Shown: positions 21,686 to 32,945 of the stretch, piece after piece
Layout: every line of letters begins with the position of its first letter
Numbering within the stretch: position 1 is the stretch's first letter
DNA from: Rhodococcus coprophilus NBRC 100603
GTDB lineage: Bacteria; Actinomycetota; Actinomycetes; Mycobacteriales; Mycobacteriaceae
Direction: 5' to 3'
Length of the DNA: 64,000 bases
Assembly (NCBI RefSeq): GCF_001895045.1
Contig: NZ_BDAM01000003.1
Location: 186,001 to 250,000, forward strand
The notes under the pieces: generated by a model
Told to the model about the DNA's origin: nothing
What the model saw: only the letters and a program-made list of their open reading frames with translations
Databases searched by the model: none
Translations under genes and position numbers: made by a program

Positions 21686-22663
21686 CTACTTGCCCGGCTT
21701 CACACCGGTGATCATCACGTTGTAGAAGAAGCTGCGCGGGACGACATGCTTGAGCACGTTCTCGTCGACCCAGCTGAGCGACTTCCAGCCACCGAAGGCG
21801 AACTTGGCCCAGTTCCAGCCGAGCTTCTCGGGCGGCACCGCAGCTTCGAACGTACGGACCGGCCAGCCGAGCAGTGCGGCGGCGAACTCCTCGCTCGATG
21901 CCTTGACGTTCACCGCGCCCGCCGAGCGGGCGATCTTCTCGAGATCGGAGGGGTCGAAGGTGTGCAGATCGACGACGGCCTCGAGTGCCGCCGCGCGCGA
22001 CGACTCGTCGAGTTCGGTCTGCGGACGCCGCCAGTCGCTCAGGAACGGAAGCTTGGTGATGGTGGTCGTGGCCTCCCACGTGATGCGTCCGAGCCAGCGC
22101 GCGTAGAAGTTGCCGACCGTGCTCGGCTCACCCGCGAAGACGAATCGGCCACCGGGCTTGAGCACACGCAACACTTCGCGCAACGACTGCTCGACGTCGG
22201 GAATATGGTGCAGCACGGCATGTCCGACGACGAGGTCGAAGGTGTCGTCCTCGTACGGAATGGTTTCGGCGTCGGCGACACGGCCGTCGACGTCGAGACC
22301 GAGATGCTCAGCGTTGCGCAGCGCAACCTTGACCATGCCGGGCGACAGGTCGGTGACCGAACCGGACTTCGCCACCCCGCCCTGCATGAGATTGAGCAGG
22401 AAGAACCCGGTGCCACAACCCAATTCGAGCGCCCGCTCGTAAGGGAGGTTCTGCTCTCCGGCGGCGGCGACGAAACGCCCCTTGGCATATTCGATGCAGC
22501 GTTCGTCGTACGAGATCGACCACTTGTCGTCGTACGTCTCCGCTTCCCAGTCGTGGTAGAGCACCTGGGCGAGCTTGGTGTCCTCCATCGCCGCCGCGAC
22601 CTGTTCGGCGGTGGCGTGCGGGTTCGGCGCGGGGTCGACCCCGTCGGGCCTGCTTGCAGTCAT
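21686..22663 (-). CDS. SAM-dependent methyltransferase (Rv3038c-like)
   Basis: 325 aa. The class I methyltransferase signature ALELGCGTGFFLLNL is followed by VTDLSPGMV, VVGHAVLHHIPD and RVLKPGGRFVFAGEP. I chose ATG 22663; the open frame upstream has no coding bias. The substrate is unknown; an orthologue holds the same place in mycobacteria, beside an enoyl-CoA hydratase. Confidence 0.82.
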   Translation of the reverse strand: MTASRPDGVDPAPNPHATAEQVAAAMEDTKLAQVLYHDWEAETYDDKWSISYDERCIEYAKGRFVAAAGEQNLPYERALELGCGTGFFLLNLMQGGVAKSGSVTDLSPGMVKVALRNAEHLGLDVDGRVADAETIPYEDDTFDLVVGHAVLHHIPDVEQSLREVLRVLKPGGRFVFAGEPSTVGNFYARWLGRITWEATTTITKLPFLSDWRRPQTELDESSRAAALEAVVDLHTFDPSDLEKIARSAGAVNVKASSEEFAAALLGWPVRTFEAAVPPEKLGWNWAKFAFGGWKSLSWVDENVLKHVVPRSFFYNVMITGVKPGK

Positions 22664-22716
22664 GGCGCTGATCCTACCCATCGGTAAGCCGGAGACGATT
22701 ATGTGGTTCGGGCGAC

Positions 22717-23496
22717 CTATTCGCCGACGAATTCGGCTTTCCCGGGACCGTTCGCACGGAACGACTCCATGCCGATGGTGCGGTCTTTCGTGGCGAACAG
22801 CGACGCGAACACGTGCTGTTCGATAGCGAGACCGGTATCGAGGTCGGTGTCGAGGCCCTGGTCGATCGCGGCCTTCGCCGCTGCCAGCGCCCGCGAAGCC
22901 GCACCGGTGAACTGCGCGGCCCATCGCCGGGCCGCCTCGTACACGTCGTCCGGTGCCACGACCTCGTCCACCAGGCCGATCGCCAGCGCCTCGTCCGCAC
23001 CGACGAAGCGTCCGGTGAACACGATGTCCTTCGCCTTCGCGGGCCCCACCAGACGTGCGAGTCGCTGGGTGCCGCCGCCCCCGGGGATCACACCGAGCAG
23101 GATCTCGGGCGTCCCCAGCTTCACGTTGTCCCCGACGATCCGTCGGTCGGCACCGAGAGCGAGTTCGAGGCCACCGCCGAGGGCGTATCCCGTGATCGCC
23201 GCGACGGTCGGTTTCGGAATGTCGGCGATCGATCCCAGTGCGGATTGCAGATCGCCGACGATCCGGCTCATCCGCACGAAATCCAGTTCGGCCAGTTCCT
23301 TGATGTCGGCACCGGCGGCGAAGACCTTCTCGCCGCCGTAGACGATCACCGACTTCACGTCGTCCCGGACGGTCGCTTCCCTCGCTGCCTCGCGGATCTC
23401 CTCCTGGAGTTGCCGGCTCAGCGCGTTCATGGGCGGGCGGTCGAGCCGGATGGTGCCGATACCGTCGGAGACCTCGAGTGTCACGAATTCAGCCAT
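22717..23496 (-). CDS. Enoyl-CoA hydratase/isomerase (EchA17-like)
   Basis: 259 aa crotonase-fold enzyme. It hydrates trans-2-enoyl-CoA in fatty-acid oxidation. The oxyanion loop AAGADIKELAEL and the catalytic-loop region GYALGGGLELALGADRRI, followed by LGVIPGGGGTQRLARLVG, are clear. ATG at 23496. It starts 9 bp after the Nudix gene stop, so the two are probably cotranscribed. Confidence 0.92.
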   Translation of the reverse strand: MAEFVTLEVSDGIGTIRLDRPPMNALSRQLQEEIREAAREATVRDDVKSVIVYGGEKVFAAGADIKELAELDFVRMSRIVGDLQSALGSIADIPKPTVAAITGYALGGGLELALGADRRIVGDNVKLGTPEILLGVIPGGGGTQRLARLVGPAKAKDIVFTGRFVGADEALAIGLVDEVVAPDDVYEAARRWAAQFTGAASRALAAAKAAIDQGLDTDLDTGLAIEQHVFASLFATKDRTIGMESFRANGPGKAEFVGE

Positions 23497-23505
23497 GGGT
23501 CGAGC

Positions 23506-24339
23506 CTAGAGGTCGGCGCGCTGGGCCCACGGATGCGACCCGACCGCGTAGTAGCCTTCCTCGCCGTCGAAGGCGATGTGGATCATGCCGTCCCGCTTGC
23601 TCATCACGGGCAGGATCGGTTCGACGGTGACGTCCGCCGCCATGATCTCCGCGACCGTCGCGTAGTGCGAGAGCGCCGTCAACTGGCTCCAGGTCGGGGG
23701 AAGCAGGACGCACCGCCCCGACCGCCAGTATTCGAGTTCTTCGGCCGCGGTCCGCCACCGAACCGCTTCTGCTTCGGTGGTCTCTCCGTCCGCGCGCTGC
23801 CCCTCGGGTGCGGCGGCGACGAAGAACCTGGTGTCGTAGCGGCGCCGCTCCCCCAGTGGCGTGATCCAGTTGGCCCAGGGGCGAAGGAGGTCGGCCCGGA
23901 GGACGAGTTCTTCCCGCTCCAGGAATTCGCCGAACGACAACTCGCGGGCTTCGAGTTTGCGGCGCGAGCCGGCGTACACGGTCGTATCCGCCACGACCGT
24001 GTCGGGCGTGGGCCCGGCCAGCAGCACACCGCATTCCTCGAACGTTTCCCGCACGGCGGCCAGGACGAGGGCGCGTGCCTGTGCCTCGGTGGTGGAGAAC
24101 CGCTCGGCCCACCACGCGACGTCCGGACCGGACCACCGCACCGACGCGTCGCTGTCGGACGGGTCGACTCCGCCGCCGGGAAACACCGTCATCCCGCCGG
24201 CGAATTCCATACCGACGACGCGTTGCTGCAGGAACACCTCGACCCCGCGTGCGGAGTCCCGCACCAGCATCACCGTGGAGGCACCGCGGACGGGAACCGA
24301 AGCAGGATCGAAGGAGCTCACCGAGCGATCGTCAACCAT
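23506..24339 (-). CDS. Nudix hydrolase (Rv3040c-like)
   Basis: 277 aa. The Nudix box appears as GGGVDPSDSD, an insertion, then AAVRETFEECGVLL (REx2EEC with the family Glu residues present). The insert between the Gly stretch and the RE-x-x-EE part is the RNF/NUDT19 type, whose members hydrolyse CoA derivatives. That would fit the downstream enoyl-CoA hydratase. Start at ATG 24339 (MVDDRSVSS). Confidence 0.83.
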   Translation of the reverse strand: MVDDRSVSSFDPASVPVRGASTVMLVRDSARGVEVFLQQRVVGMEFAGGMTVFPGGGVDPSDSDASVRWSGPDVAWWAERFSTTEAQARALVLAAVRETFEECGVLLAGPTPDTVVADTTVYAGSRRKLEARELSFGEFLEREELVLRADLLRPWANWITPLGERRRYDTRFFVAAAPEGQRADGETTEAEAVRWRTAAEELEYWRSGRCVLLPPTWSQLTALSHYATVAEIMAADVTVEPILPVMSKRDGMIHIAFDGEEGYYAVGSHPWAQRADL

Positions 24340-24393
24340 GAACCGAAACTAGTCGATCGGGTGGTGCACGCCGTGTCCGGACGCGCCGTCGTG

Positions 24394-25227
24394 TCATCCG
24401 CGCCGATGACGTCCCGGCTCCCAGGTGCGACGAGCGAAGAACCGCCCGTCCACCTTGTCGAGGGTGATCGACTGGCTGAACGCCTCGCTGAGGTTCTCGC
24501 CGGTGATCACGTCGTCGAGCAGACCCTGCGCGACGACGGCGCCCTCTTTGAGCAACAGTGCGTGGGTGAATCCGGGCGGAATCTCCTCGACGTGGTGGGT
24601 GATGAGCACGGTCGCCGGCGCGTCCGGGTCCACGGCCAGTACGCCGAGGCGCGCGACGAGTTCTTCCCGGCCGCCCAGGTCCAGGCCTGCGGCCGGTTCG
24701 TCGAGCAGCAGCAGTTCGGGATCGGTCATGAGCGCGCGGGCGATGAGGACACGTTTGCGCTCGCCCTCCGACAACGTTCCGTACGACCGGTCCGCAAGGT
24801 GCTCGGCGCCGAGGCTTTCGAGCATCTCGATCGCGCGGTCGGTGTCCATCGCGTCGTAGCGCTCACGCCAGCGGCCGAGCACGCCGTATCCCGCGGAGAT
24901 CACCAGATCGACGACCTTCTCGTCGAACGGGACGCGATTGGCCAGGGCCGCGGACGACAGTCCGATGCGGGTCCGCAGTTCGGACAGGTCGGTCCGGCCG
25001 AACGTCTCGCCGAGCACGTGTGCCGTTCCGGACGTCGGGAAAGTCTCGGCCGCCGCGATGCGCAACAACGTCGTCTTGCCTGCGCCGTTGGGGCCGAGCA
25101 CCACCCAGCGTTCGTCGAGTTCCACCTTCCAGGTCACGGGTCCGACGAGGACGTTGCCTCCGCGCCGCACCAGAACGTCTTCGAATTCGATGAGCAAATC
25201 GGGATCAGGTTGTGCCACGCCCTCCAT
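24394..25227 (-). CDS. ABC-type ATPase (ModF/Rv3041c-like)
   Basis: 277 aa soluble ABC ATPase with intact motifs: Walker A LGPNGAGKTTLL, signature LSEGERKRVLIARAL, Walker B LLLLDEPAAGLDLGG and switch His LITHHVEEIPPGF. No permease gene is adjacent. The HHVEEIPPG stretch resembles the ModF/PhnC-like group of stand-alone ATPases. It is divergent from the glgX-type gene (42 bp). Confidence 0.85.
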   Translation of the reverse strand: MEGVAQPDPDLLIEFEDVLVRRGGNVLVGPVTWKVELDERWVVLGPNGAGKTTLLRIAAAETFPTSGTAHVLGETFGRTDLSELRTRIGLSSAALANRVPFDEKVVDLVISAGYGVLGRWRERYDAMDTDRAIEMLESLGAEHLADRSYGTLSEGERKRVLIARALMTDPELLLLDEPAAGLDLGGREELVARLGVLAVDPDAPATVLITHHVEEIPPGFTHALLLKEGAVVAQGLLDDVITGENLSEAFSQSITLDKVDGRFFARRTWEPGRHRRG

Positions 25228-25269
25228 CTTGTCTTACGCCCGGGCGCAACACGCGGCAGGATCATCGCT

Positions 25270-27411
25270 GTGTCGTCACCCTCATCGGAATCCGGTTCGT
25301 CCGCCGCCCTGCACGACCCCTCGCCGTTCCCGCTCGGGGCCACGGTGGTCGAGGCCGGCACCCGATTCGCCGTGCATGCGCCGCACAGCGATCGCGTCCA
25401 GGTGTGTCTCGTGGACGAGGACGGGCGCGAGCAGCGCGTGGACCTACCCGACTTCACCTACGGCGTGTGGCACGGCATCGTTCCCGGCATCGGTGCCGGG
25501 CAACGGTACGGCTATCGCGCGCACGGCAAGTGGAACCCGCGCCACGGCCTGCGCACCAATCCCCACAAGATCCTGCTCGATCCCTGGGGCCGGCAGATCA
25601 CCGGTGGTGTCGGCGACGGAGCCAGGCTGCTCGCCTACGACGGTGGACCGTTCGACGCGATGTCGACGGTCGACTCCCTCGGCCACACACCGCTGTCGGT
25701 GGTGACGTCGACGGGCGGCAACGCCTCGCAGCGGCCGGAGATCCCGTGGGAGAACACGGTCGTCTACGAGTTGCACGTGGGTTCGTACACGGCCGGTCAC
25801 CCGGACGTGCCGGAGCATCTGCGCGGCACCTACCTCGGCCTCTGCCAACCGGCAGTGCTCGAGCATCTGGTGCAGCTCGGGGTGACGACCGTGGAGCTGT
25901 TGCCTGTCCAGGCGTTTCTCACCGAGCCTCCGGTCCGTGAGCGAGGAATGCGGAACCACTGGGGATACTCGACCGCGGCGTACTTCGCACCGCATCCCGC
26001 TTACGCCGCGACGCCCGGTGAGGAGATCGCCGAGTTCCGGACCATGGTCCACGCGTTCCACAGCGTCGGACTCGAAGTCGTTCTCGACGTGGTCTACAAC
26101 CACACCTGCGAATGGTCGGTTGCGGGACCGAGCCTGTCGTGGCGCGGGCTCGACGCACCCGGCTACTACCTGCTCGATCACCACGGCCACGACATCGACC
26201 TCACCGGTTGCGGCAACACGATCGACGGCGCGTCGCCCATCGCCGTACGGATGGTGTGCGACAGCCTGCGGTACTGGGCGGAGGACATGGGCGTGGACGG
26301 GTTCCGGTTCGATCTCGCGAGCGCGCTCGCGCGTCCGCGCGGTGGCCCGTTCGACCCGCGGGGCGCCTTGCTCACCGCGATCACCAGCGACCCGGTCCTC
26401 ACCGGCCTCAAGCTCATCGCCGAGCCGTGGGATGCCTCCGGACACGGCTACGAACTCGGTCGCTTCGGAGTGCAGTGGGCCGAGTGGAACGATCGGTACC
26501 GCGACTCGGTTCGCCGGTTCTGGGCGGGACGCTCGGATGTTCGCGAGCTCGCTTCGCGGCTCAGCGGCTCGGAGGACGTGTTCCGGCGCGATCGTCGTCA
26601 GCCCGCGATGTCGGTCAACTACATCACCGCGCACGACGGATTCACGCTGACCGACCTGGTGTCGTACCGGCACAAACGCAACGAGGCAAACGGTGAGCAC
26701 GGCCGGGACGGTTCGGACCACAACGAATCGGTCGATCACGGTGTCGAAGGCCCGACCGACGACCCGGAGATCGTCGCGGCCCGCGATCGGCACGTCCGCG
26801 CTCTGCTCGCGACCCTGCTGCTCTCCACGGGCACTCCGATGCTGCTCGCCGGGGACGAACTCGGACACACCCAACACGGCAACAACAACGCCTACTGCGT
26901 CCCGGAGGATGTACCGGTGCGCGAGGCGTGGCCACTGGGCTGGCAGCACGCCGATCTCGAGCGGCTCGGGTACGTGCGCGGCCTTCTCCAGCTCCGGAAC
27001 GTGGTGCCCGTGCTGCGGCGACGTCGGTTCTTCGACGGCCGGGCGCGAACCGACGGTCGCCCCGATCTGGTGTGGTTCGGGATCGAGGGCACCGAACTGG
27101 ATTACGCGGGCTGGCACGACGACAGCCGGCGCACGCTGCAAGGGTGGGTCGACGGTTCGGGGCTGGGTACCACCACCCGCGCGGGGCTTCGGCTGCCCGA
27201 CAGCAGCGGTCTGTTCGTCCTGCACGCGGGCGGCGCCGCGACCGTGACACTGGGCGGGCCGGAGTGGTATCGGGACGACATCGTGTGCGTGTTCGATTCC
27301 GGCACGGTCGACGGGTCGCCGGTCGACGCCACTCCCCTCCCCGTGGGAAGCGAGTTCCGAGTGACCGGACCGACGGTCCTGGTGTTCCGTACGGCGAACC
27401 CGCTCGGGTGA
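25270..27411 (+). CDS. glgX: Glycogen debranching enzyme GlgX
   Basis: 713 aa GH13 enzyme with an N-terminal CBM48 domain (about 20-110). Catalytic regions: VVLDVVYNHTCE, DGFRFDLASALAR (nucleophile Asp), KLIAEPWDA (acid/base Glu), NYITAHDGFTLTDLVSY. It should remove alpha-1,6 branches from limit glycogen. The start is GTG 25270, without a Shine-Dalgarno; CAGGAT six bases upstream could be a -10 of a leaderless message. The open frame extends far upstream, but that part overlaps opposite-strand genes. Confidence 0.92.
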   Translation: MSSPSSESGSSAALHDPSPFPLGATVVEAGTRFAVHAPHSDRVQVCLVDEDGREQRVDLPDFTYGVWHGIVPGIGAGQRYGYRAHGKWNPRHGLRTNPHKILLDPWGRQITGGVGDGARLLAYDGGPFDAMSTVDSLGHTPLSVVTSTGGNASQRPEIPWENTVVYELHVGSYTAGHPDVPEHLRGTYLGLCQPAVLEHLVQLGVTTVELLPVQAFLTEPPVRERGMRNHWGYSTAAYFAPHPAYAATPGEEIAEFRTMVHAFHSVGLEVVLDVVYNHTCEWSVAGPSLSWRGLDAPGYYLLDHHGHDIDLTGCGNTIDGASPIAVRMVCDSLRYWAEDMGVDGFRFDLASALARPRGGPFDPRGALLTAITSDPVLTGLKLIAEPWDASGHGYELGRFGVQWAEWNDRYRDSVRRFWAGRSDVRELASRLSGSEDVFRRDRRQPAMSVNYITAHDGFTLTDLVSYRHKRNEANGEHGRDGSDHNESVDHGVEGPTDDPEIVAARDRHVRALLATLLLSTGTPMLLAGDELGHTQHGNNNAYCVPEDVPVREAWPLGWQHADLERLGYVRGLLQLRNVVPVLRRRRFFDGRARTDGRPDLVWFGIEGTELDYAGWHDDSRRTLQGWVDGSGLGTTTRAGLRLPDSSGLFVLHAGGAATVTLGGPEWYRDDIVCVFDSGTVDGSPVDATPLPVGSEFRVTGPTVLVFRTANPLG

Positions 27412-27454
27412 TCGGACCCGCCCGGCTCGTCCGGTTCGGCCCGCCGGGGGAAAT

Positions 27455-27476
27455 TACATCAAACCGATTTGATGTA
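27455..27476. promoter_or_regulatory. ArsR-type operator
   Basis: Perfect inverted repeat with 9-bp arms TACATCAAA and TTTGATGTA around CCGA. It lies 20 bp before the ArsR-fusion ATG and overlaps the expected promoter. The AT-rich arms stand out in GC-rich flanks. The form matches ArsR/SmtB-family operators, so autoregulation is likely. Confidence 0.82.
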
Positions 27477-27495
27477 TCGGGAGTACGCTTCTGGC

Positions 27496-28332
27496 ATGGC
27501 CGCATCCGCGTCCGTTCCGTCGTTCGTACAGCTGGCAGCCCATCCGGTGCGCTGGCAACTGCTCACGACGCTGTCCGGTGGCGACCACCGTGTCCGGGAA
27601 CTGGCGACGCTGGCCGGCGAGCCGCAGAACCTGGTGTCGTATCACCTTCGGGTGCTGCGCGACGGCGGACTCGTGACGACCACACGCAGCAGCTTCGACG
27701 GACGCGACAGCTACTACCACCTGGACCTCGACCGCTGTGGCCGCATGCTGGCCGACGTCGGTGCCGTGCTGCATCCGGCGCTCGCCCCCACGAGGAAGCA
27801 GCCGCCGTCCGGTGCCGCCGGCCCCGTCGCCGTGTTGTTCGTGTGCACCGGCAACAGTTCCCGCTCCCCGATCGCAGAAGCGTTGCTACGCAGACATAGC
27901 GACCTCACCTGTTCACGCGGAGTCGAAATATTCAGCGGCGGAACCGATCCGAAACCGGAGATGCATCCCCTTGCTGTGCGGGTACTCCGGGAGGACTTCG
28001 GGATCGACATCTCTGGCCGAGCGCCCCGCCACCTCGCGGCCGTCACCGGCCGACGGTTCGACGCGGTTGTCACCCTGTGCGACAAAGCCCGTGAGAACTG
28101 CCCCGAGTTCGACGGCGACACGCGGTGCATCCACTGGAGCATTCCCGACCCCGCGGCGACAGCAGACAGCGACGCCTACCCCACCTTCCGTGCCGTCGCC
28201 GCCGACATCGACAACCGTGTCCGGCATCTTCTTCCGGCTCTCGCACGGATTCCCCGCTCCGGGCCTTCCGCCGCCCGGGCGTCGGAAGGACGAAACCGAA
28301 GTGTCCCAACTGAGAAAAGGAGTGTCCGATGA
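27496..28332 (+). CDS. ArsR regulator fused to arsenate reductase / LMW phosphatase
   Basis: 278 aa with two domains. Residues about 10-95 are an ArsR-type winged helix (HPVRWQLLTTL, then NLVSYHLRVLRDGGLV). Residues about 110-250 are a low-molecular-weight phosphatase/arsenate-reductase fold with the P-loop FVCTGNSSRSP (Cys117) and the acid Asp in WSIPDPAA. Such fusions occur in actinobacteria; whether the second domain is an enzyme or a sensor is open. I chose ATG 27496, with TACGCT seven bases upstream as a leaderless -10. The stop overlaps the next ATG (ATGA). A perfect operator lies directly upstream. Confidence 0.85.
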   Translation: MAASASVPSFVQLAAHPVRWQLLTTLSGGDHRVRELATLAGEPQNLVSYHLRVLRDGGLVTTTRSSFDGRDSYYHLDLDRCGRMLADVGAVLHPALAPTRKQPPSGAAGPVAVLFVCTGNSSRSPIAEALLRRHSDLTCSRGVEIFSGGTDPKPEMHPLAVRVLREDFGIDISGRAPRHLAAVTGRRFDAVVTLCDKARENCPEFDGDTRCIHWSIPDPAATADSDAYPTFRAVAADIDNRVRHLLPALARIPRSGPSAARASEGRNRSVPTEKRSVR

Positions 28333-28715
28333 CCACACAGAACGAATCCGTCGGCGTCCGCTACCTTGTCGACGACGTCCGCTCGGCGATCGAGTTCTAC
28401 ACCGGCAGACTCGGTTTCACCCTGCACACCAACGCGGGTCCCGCGTTCGCCGATGTGACCCGGGGCTCGCTGCGACTGTTGCTGTCCGGCCCGGCCAGTT
28501 CGGGTGCTCGCGCCACCCCTGCCGAATCCGCCGATCCGGGCCGTAACCGTATCCACCTCGTCGTCGACGACCTCGACGACGAGATCGGCCGTCTGCGCGA
28601 CGCCGATGTTCCGTTCCGAAGCGAGGTGGTCTCCGGCCCCGGGGGCCGCCAGATCCTGATCACCGATCCCGCAGGCAATCTCGTCGAGTTGTTCCAGCCC
28701 GCGTCCGCGGCCTGA
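28329..28715 (+). CDS. VOC-family (glyoxalase-like) protein
   Basis: 128 aa, two beta-alpha-beta-beta-beta modules. N-terminal VRYLVDDVRSAIEFYTGRLGF and C-terminal RQILITDPAGNLVELFQPA are the family hallmarks, with the metal-ligand Glu near the end. The sequence has no cysteine, so it is not the ArsI C-As lyase type. It overlaps the ArsR-fusion stop by 4 nt and has an AAAGGAG ribosome-binding site inside that gene, so it is part of the same regulated operon. The substrate is unknown. Confidence 0.83.
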   Translation: MTTQNESVGVRYLVDDVRSAIEFYTGRLGFTLHTNAGPAFADVTRGSLRLLLSGPASSGARATPAESADPGRNRIHLVVDDLDDEIGRLRDADVPFRSEVVSGPGGRQILITDPAGNLVELFQPASAA

Positions 28716-28746
28716 CCCACGTGCCGGGAGTCGGTTCGCCGGTCGC

Positions 28747-30895
<2,149 letters not shown>

Positions 30896-32656
30896 TCAGG
30901 AGCGCGGGACGTCGCCGGGGGTGCGATCCGCACCCTCGAGCACGTTCACGCTGTGCTTGTGGCTACCCGGTCCGACGTGCGCCTCGGCGCGCATCTTGTC
31001 GACCATGTGCGGGTAGTGCAGCTCGAACGCCGGGCGCTCGGACCGGATGCGCGGCAGCTCGGTGAAGTTGTGCCGCGGCGGCGGGCAGCTGGTGGCCCAC
31101 TCGAGGGAGTTGCCGTAACCCCACGGATCGTCGACCGTGACCATCTGGCCGTAGCGGTAGCTCTTGAAGACGTTCCACAGGAACGGCAGGGTCGAGGCAC
31201 CGAGCACGAACGCACCGACGGTCGAGATCGTGTTGAGGGTGGTGAACCCGTCCGACGGCAGGTAGTCGGCGTAGCGACGCGGCATGCCCTCGTTACCGAG
31301 CCAGTGCTGCACCAGGAAGGTGAGGTGGAAGCCGACGAAGGTCAGCCAGAAGTGCCACTTGCCGAGACGCTCGTCGAGCATGCGACCCGTCATCTTCGGG
31401 AACCAGAAGTAGATGCCGGCGTACGTCGCGAACACGATGGTGCCGAAGAGCACGTAGTGGAAGTGCGCCACGACGAAGTACGAGTCGTGCAGGTGGAAGT
31501 CGAGCGGCGGGCTCGCGAGGATGACACCGGTCAGGCCACCGAAGAGGAACGTGATGATGAAGCCGACCGAGAACAACATCGGTGTCTCGAAGGTCAATTG
31601 CCCCTTCCACAGCGTGCCTATCCAGTTGAAGAACTTCACACCAGTCGGAACGGCGATCAGGAACGTCATGAAGGAGAAGTACGGCAGCAGCACGGCGCCG
31701 GTCGCGTACATGTGGTGAGCCCACACGGCGATCGAGAGGGCCGCGATGGCGATCGTCGCGTAGACGAGGCCGGTGTAGCCGAAGATCGGCTTGCGGCTGA
31801 AGACCGGGAAGATCTCCGAGACGATGCCGAAGAACGGCAGCGCGATGACGTACACCTCGGGGTGGCCGAAGAACCAGAACAGGTGCTGCCAGAGGAGCAC
31901 ACCGCCCGTGGCCGGGTCGTAGATGTGGCCACCGAGGTGACGGTCGACGAACAGCCCGAAGAATGCGGCGGTCAGCAGCGGGAACACGAGCAGGATCAGC
32001 AGGCAGGTGATCAGGATGTTCCACGTGAAGATGGGCATCCGGAACATCGTCATGCCGGGAGCGCGCATGCACACCACGGTGGTGATGAAGTTGACGGCAC
32101 CGAGGATGGTGCCCAGGCCCATCACGCCGAGACCGAGGATCCAGAAGTCCGCGCCGACACCCGGGGAATGCAGCTCACTGGTGAGCGGGGTGTAGGCCGT
32201 CCAGCCGAAGTCGGCGGCACCACCGGGGGTGACGAAGCCGAGCATCACGATCGTTGCGCCGAACAGGTACAGCCAGTAGCTGAACGAGTTCAGACGCGGG
32301 AACGCCACGTCGGGCGCACCGATCTGGAGCGGCAGAATGTAGTTCGCGAATCCGAACACGACGGGCGTCGCATACATCAGCAGCATGATCGTGCCGTGCA
32401 TGGTGAACAGCTGGTTGAACTGTTCGTTCGACAGGAACTGCAACCCGGGAACCGCGAGCTCTGTACGCATCAGCAGGGCCATGAGGCCACCGATGAGGAA
32501 GAACGCGAACGAGGTCACCAGGTACATAAGCCCCAGCACCTTGGGGTCTGTTGTCGTGATCATCTTGTAGATGAACGAACCCTTGGGTCCCTGCCGCGGC
32601 GGATACGGCCTCGCTACAGCTAACTCTGGGACTGGCTGGGGCGCTACGGCAGTCAC
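30896..32656 (-). CDS. ctaD: Cytochrome c oxidase subunit I
   Basis: 586 aa integral membrane protein, about 12 helices. It carries the heme-copper centre of the aa3 oxidase. Ligand histidines appear in [25 protein letters not shown] (His-Tyr cross-link motif), AHHMY and [15 protein letters not shown] 32656 is set by an AGGAGGA ribosome-binding site; the open frame upstream is not protein-like. It stands alone next to serB, as in mycobacteria, with the other oxidase subunits elsewhere. Confidence 0.95.
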   Translation of the reverse strand: MTAVAPQPVPELAVARPYPPRQGPKGSFIYKMITTTDPKVLGLMYLVTSFAFFLIGGLMALLMRTELAVPGLQFLSNEQFNQLFTMHGTIMLLMYATPVVFGFANYILPLQIGAPDVAFPRLNSFSYWLYLFGATIVMLGFVTPGGAADFGWTAYTPLTSELHSPGVGADFWILGLGVMGLGTILGAVNFITTVVCMRAPGMTMFRMPIFTWNILITCLLILLVFPLLTAAFFGLFVDRHLGGHIYDPATGGVLLWQHLFWFFGHPEVYVIALPFFGIVSEIFPVFSRKPIFGYTGLVYATIAIAALSIAVWAHHMYATGAVLLPYFSFMTFLIAVPTGVKFFNWIGTLWKGQLTFETPMLFSVGFIITFLFGGLTGVILASPPLDFHLHDSYFVVAHFHYVLFGTIVFATYAGIYFWFPKMTGRMLDERLGKWHFWLTFVGFHLTFLVQHWLGNEGMPRRYADYLPSDGFTTLNTISTVGAFVLGASTLPFLWNVFKSYRYGQMVTVDDPWGYGNSLEWATSCPPPRHNFTELPRIRSERPAFELHYPHMVDKMRAEAHVGPGSHKHSVNVLEGADRTPGDVPRS

Positions 32657-32945
32657 TAATCCTCCTGAATGCGCGCTCGACCTCGGGCTGGAGGCGAACG
32701 TTCTCTGGCTTGCGCTCATCGAATCGTAGACCCTCCGCAAACCGGTCGCCCGCCGGGTCCTACTCGCTGTCGTATTCGACGGCAACGCTACCTGGCATCG
32801 CGCGCCGGACCGACCACCGATCCTGTGCCACGGATCACATCGACGCTTCCCAACGAGGTTGCGGGACACTGTCGGCGGCGCCTTGCACACGAGATAGCCT
32901 GAGCCGTCCCCTGGTTCGCGCCCGTCCCGTCAGGAGTGGTCTGAA
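32657..32945. other. Divergent promoter region ctaD/fecB
   Basis: 289 bp between divergent ctaD and the FecB-like gene. It should hold both promoters. I see no small gene and no strong palindrome. Confidence 0.4.

Noticed and set aside
22813-25269. Upstream extension of the glgX frame
   Set aside because: It runs antisense over the echA-like, Nudix and ABC genes; GlgX homology starts only after 25270.
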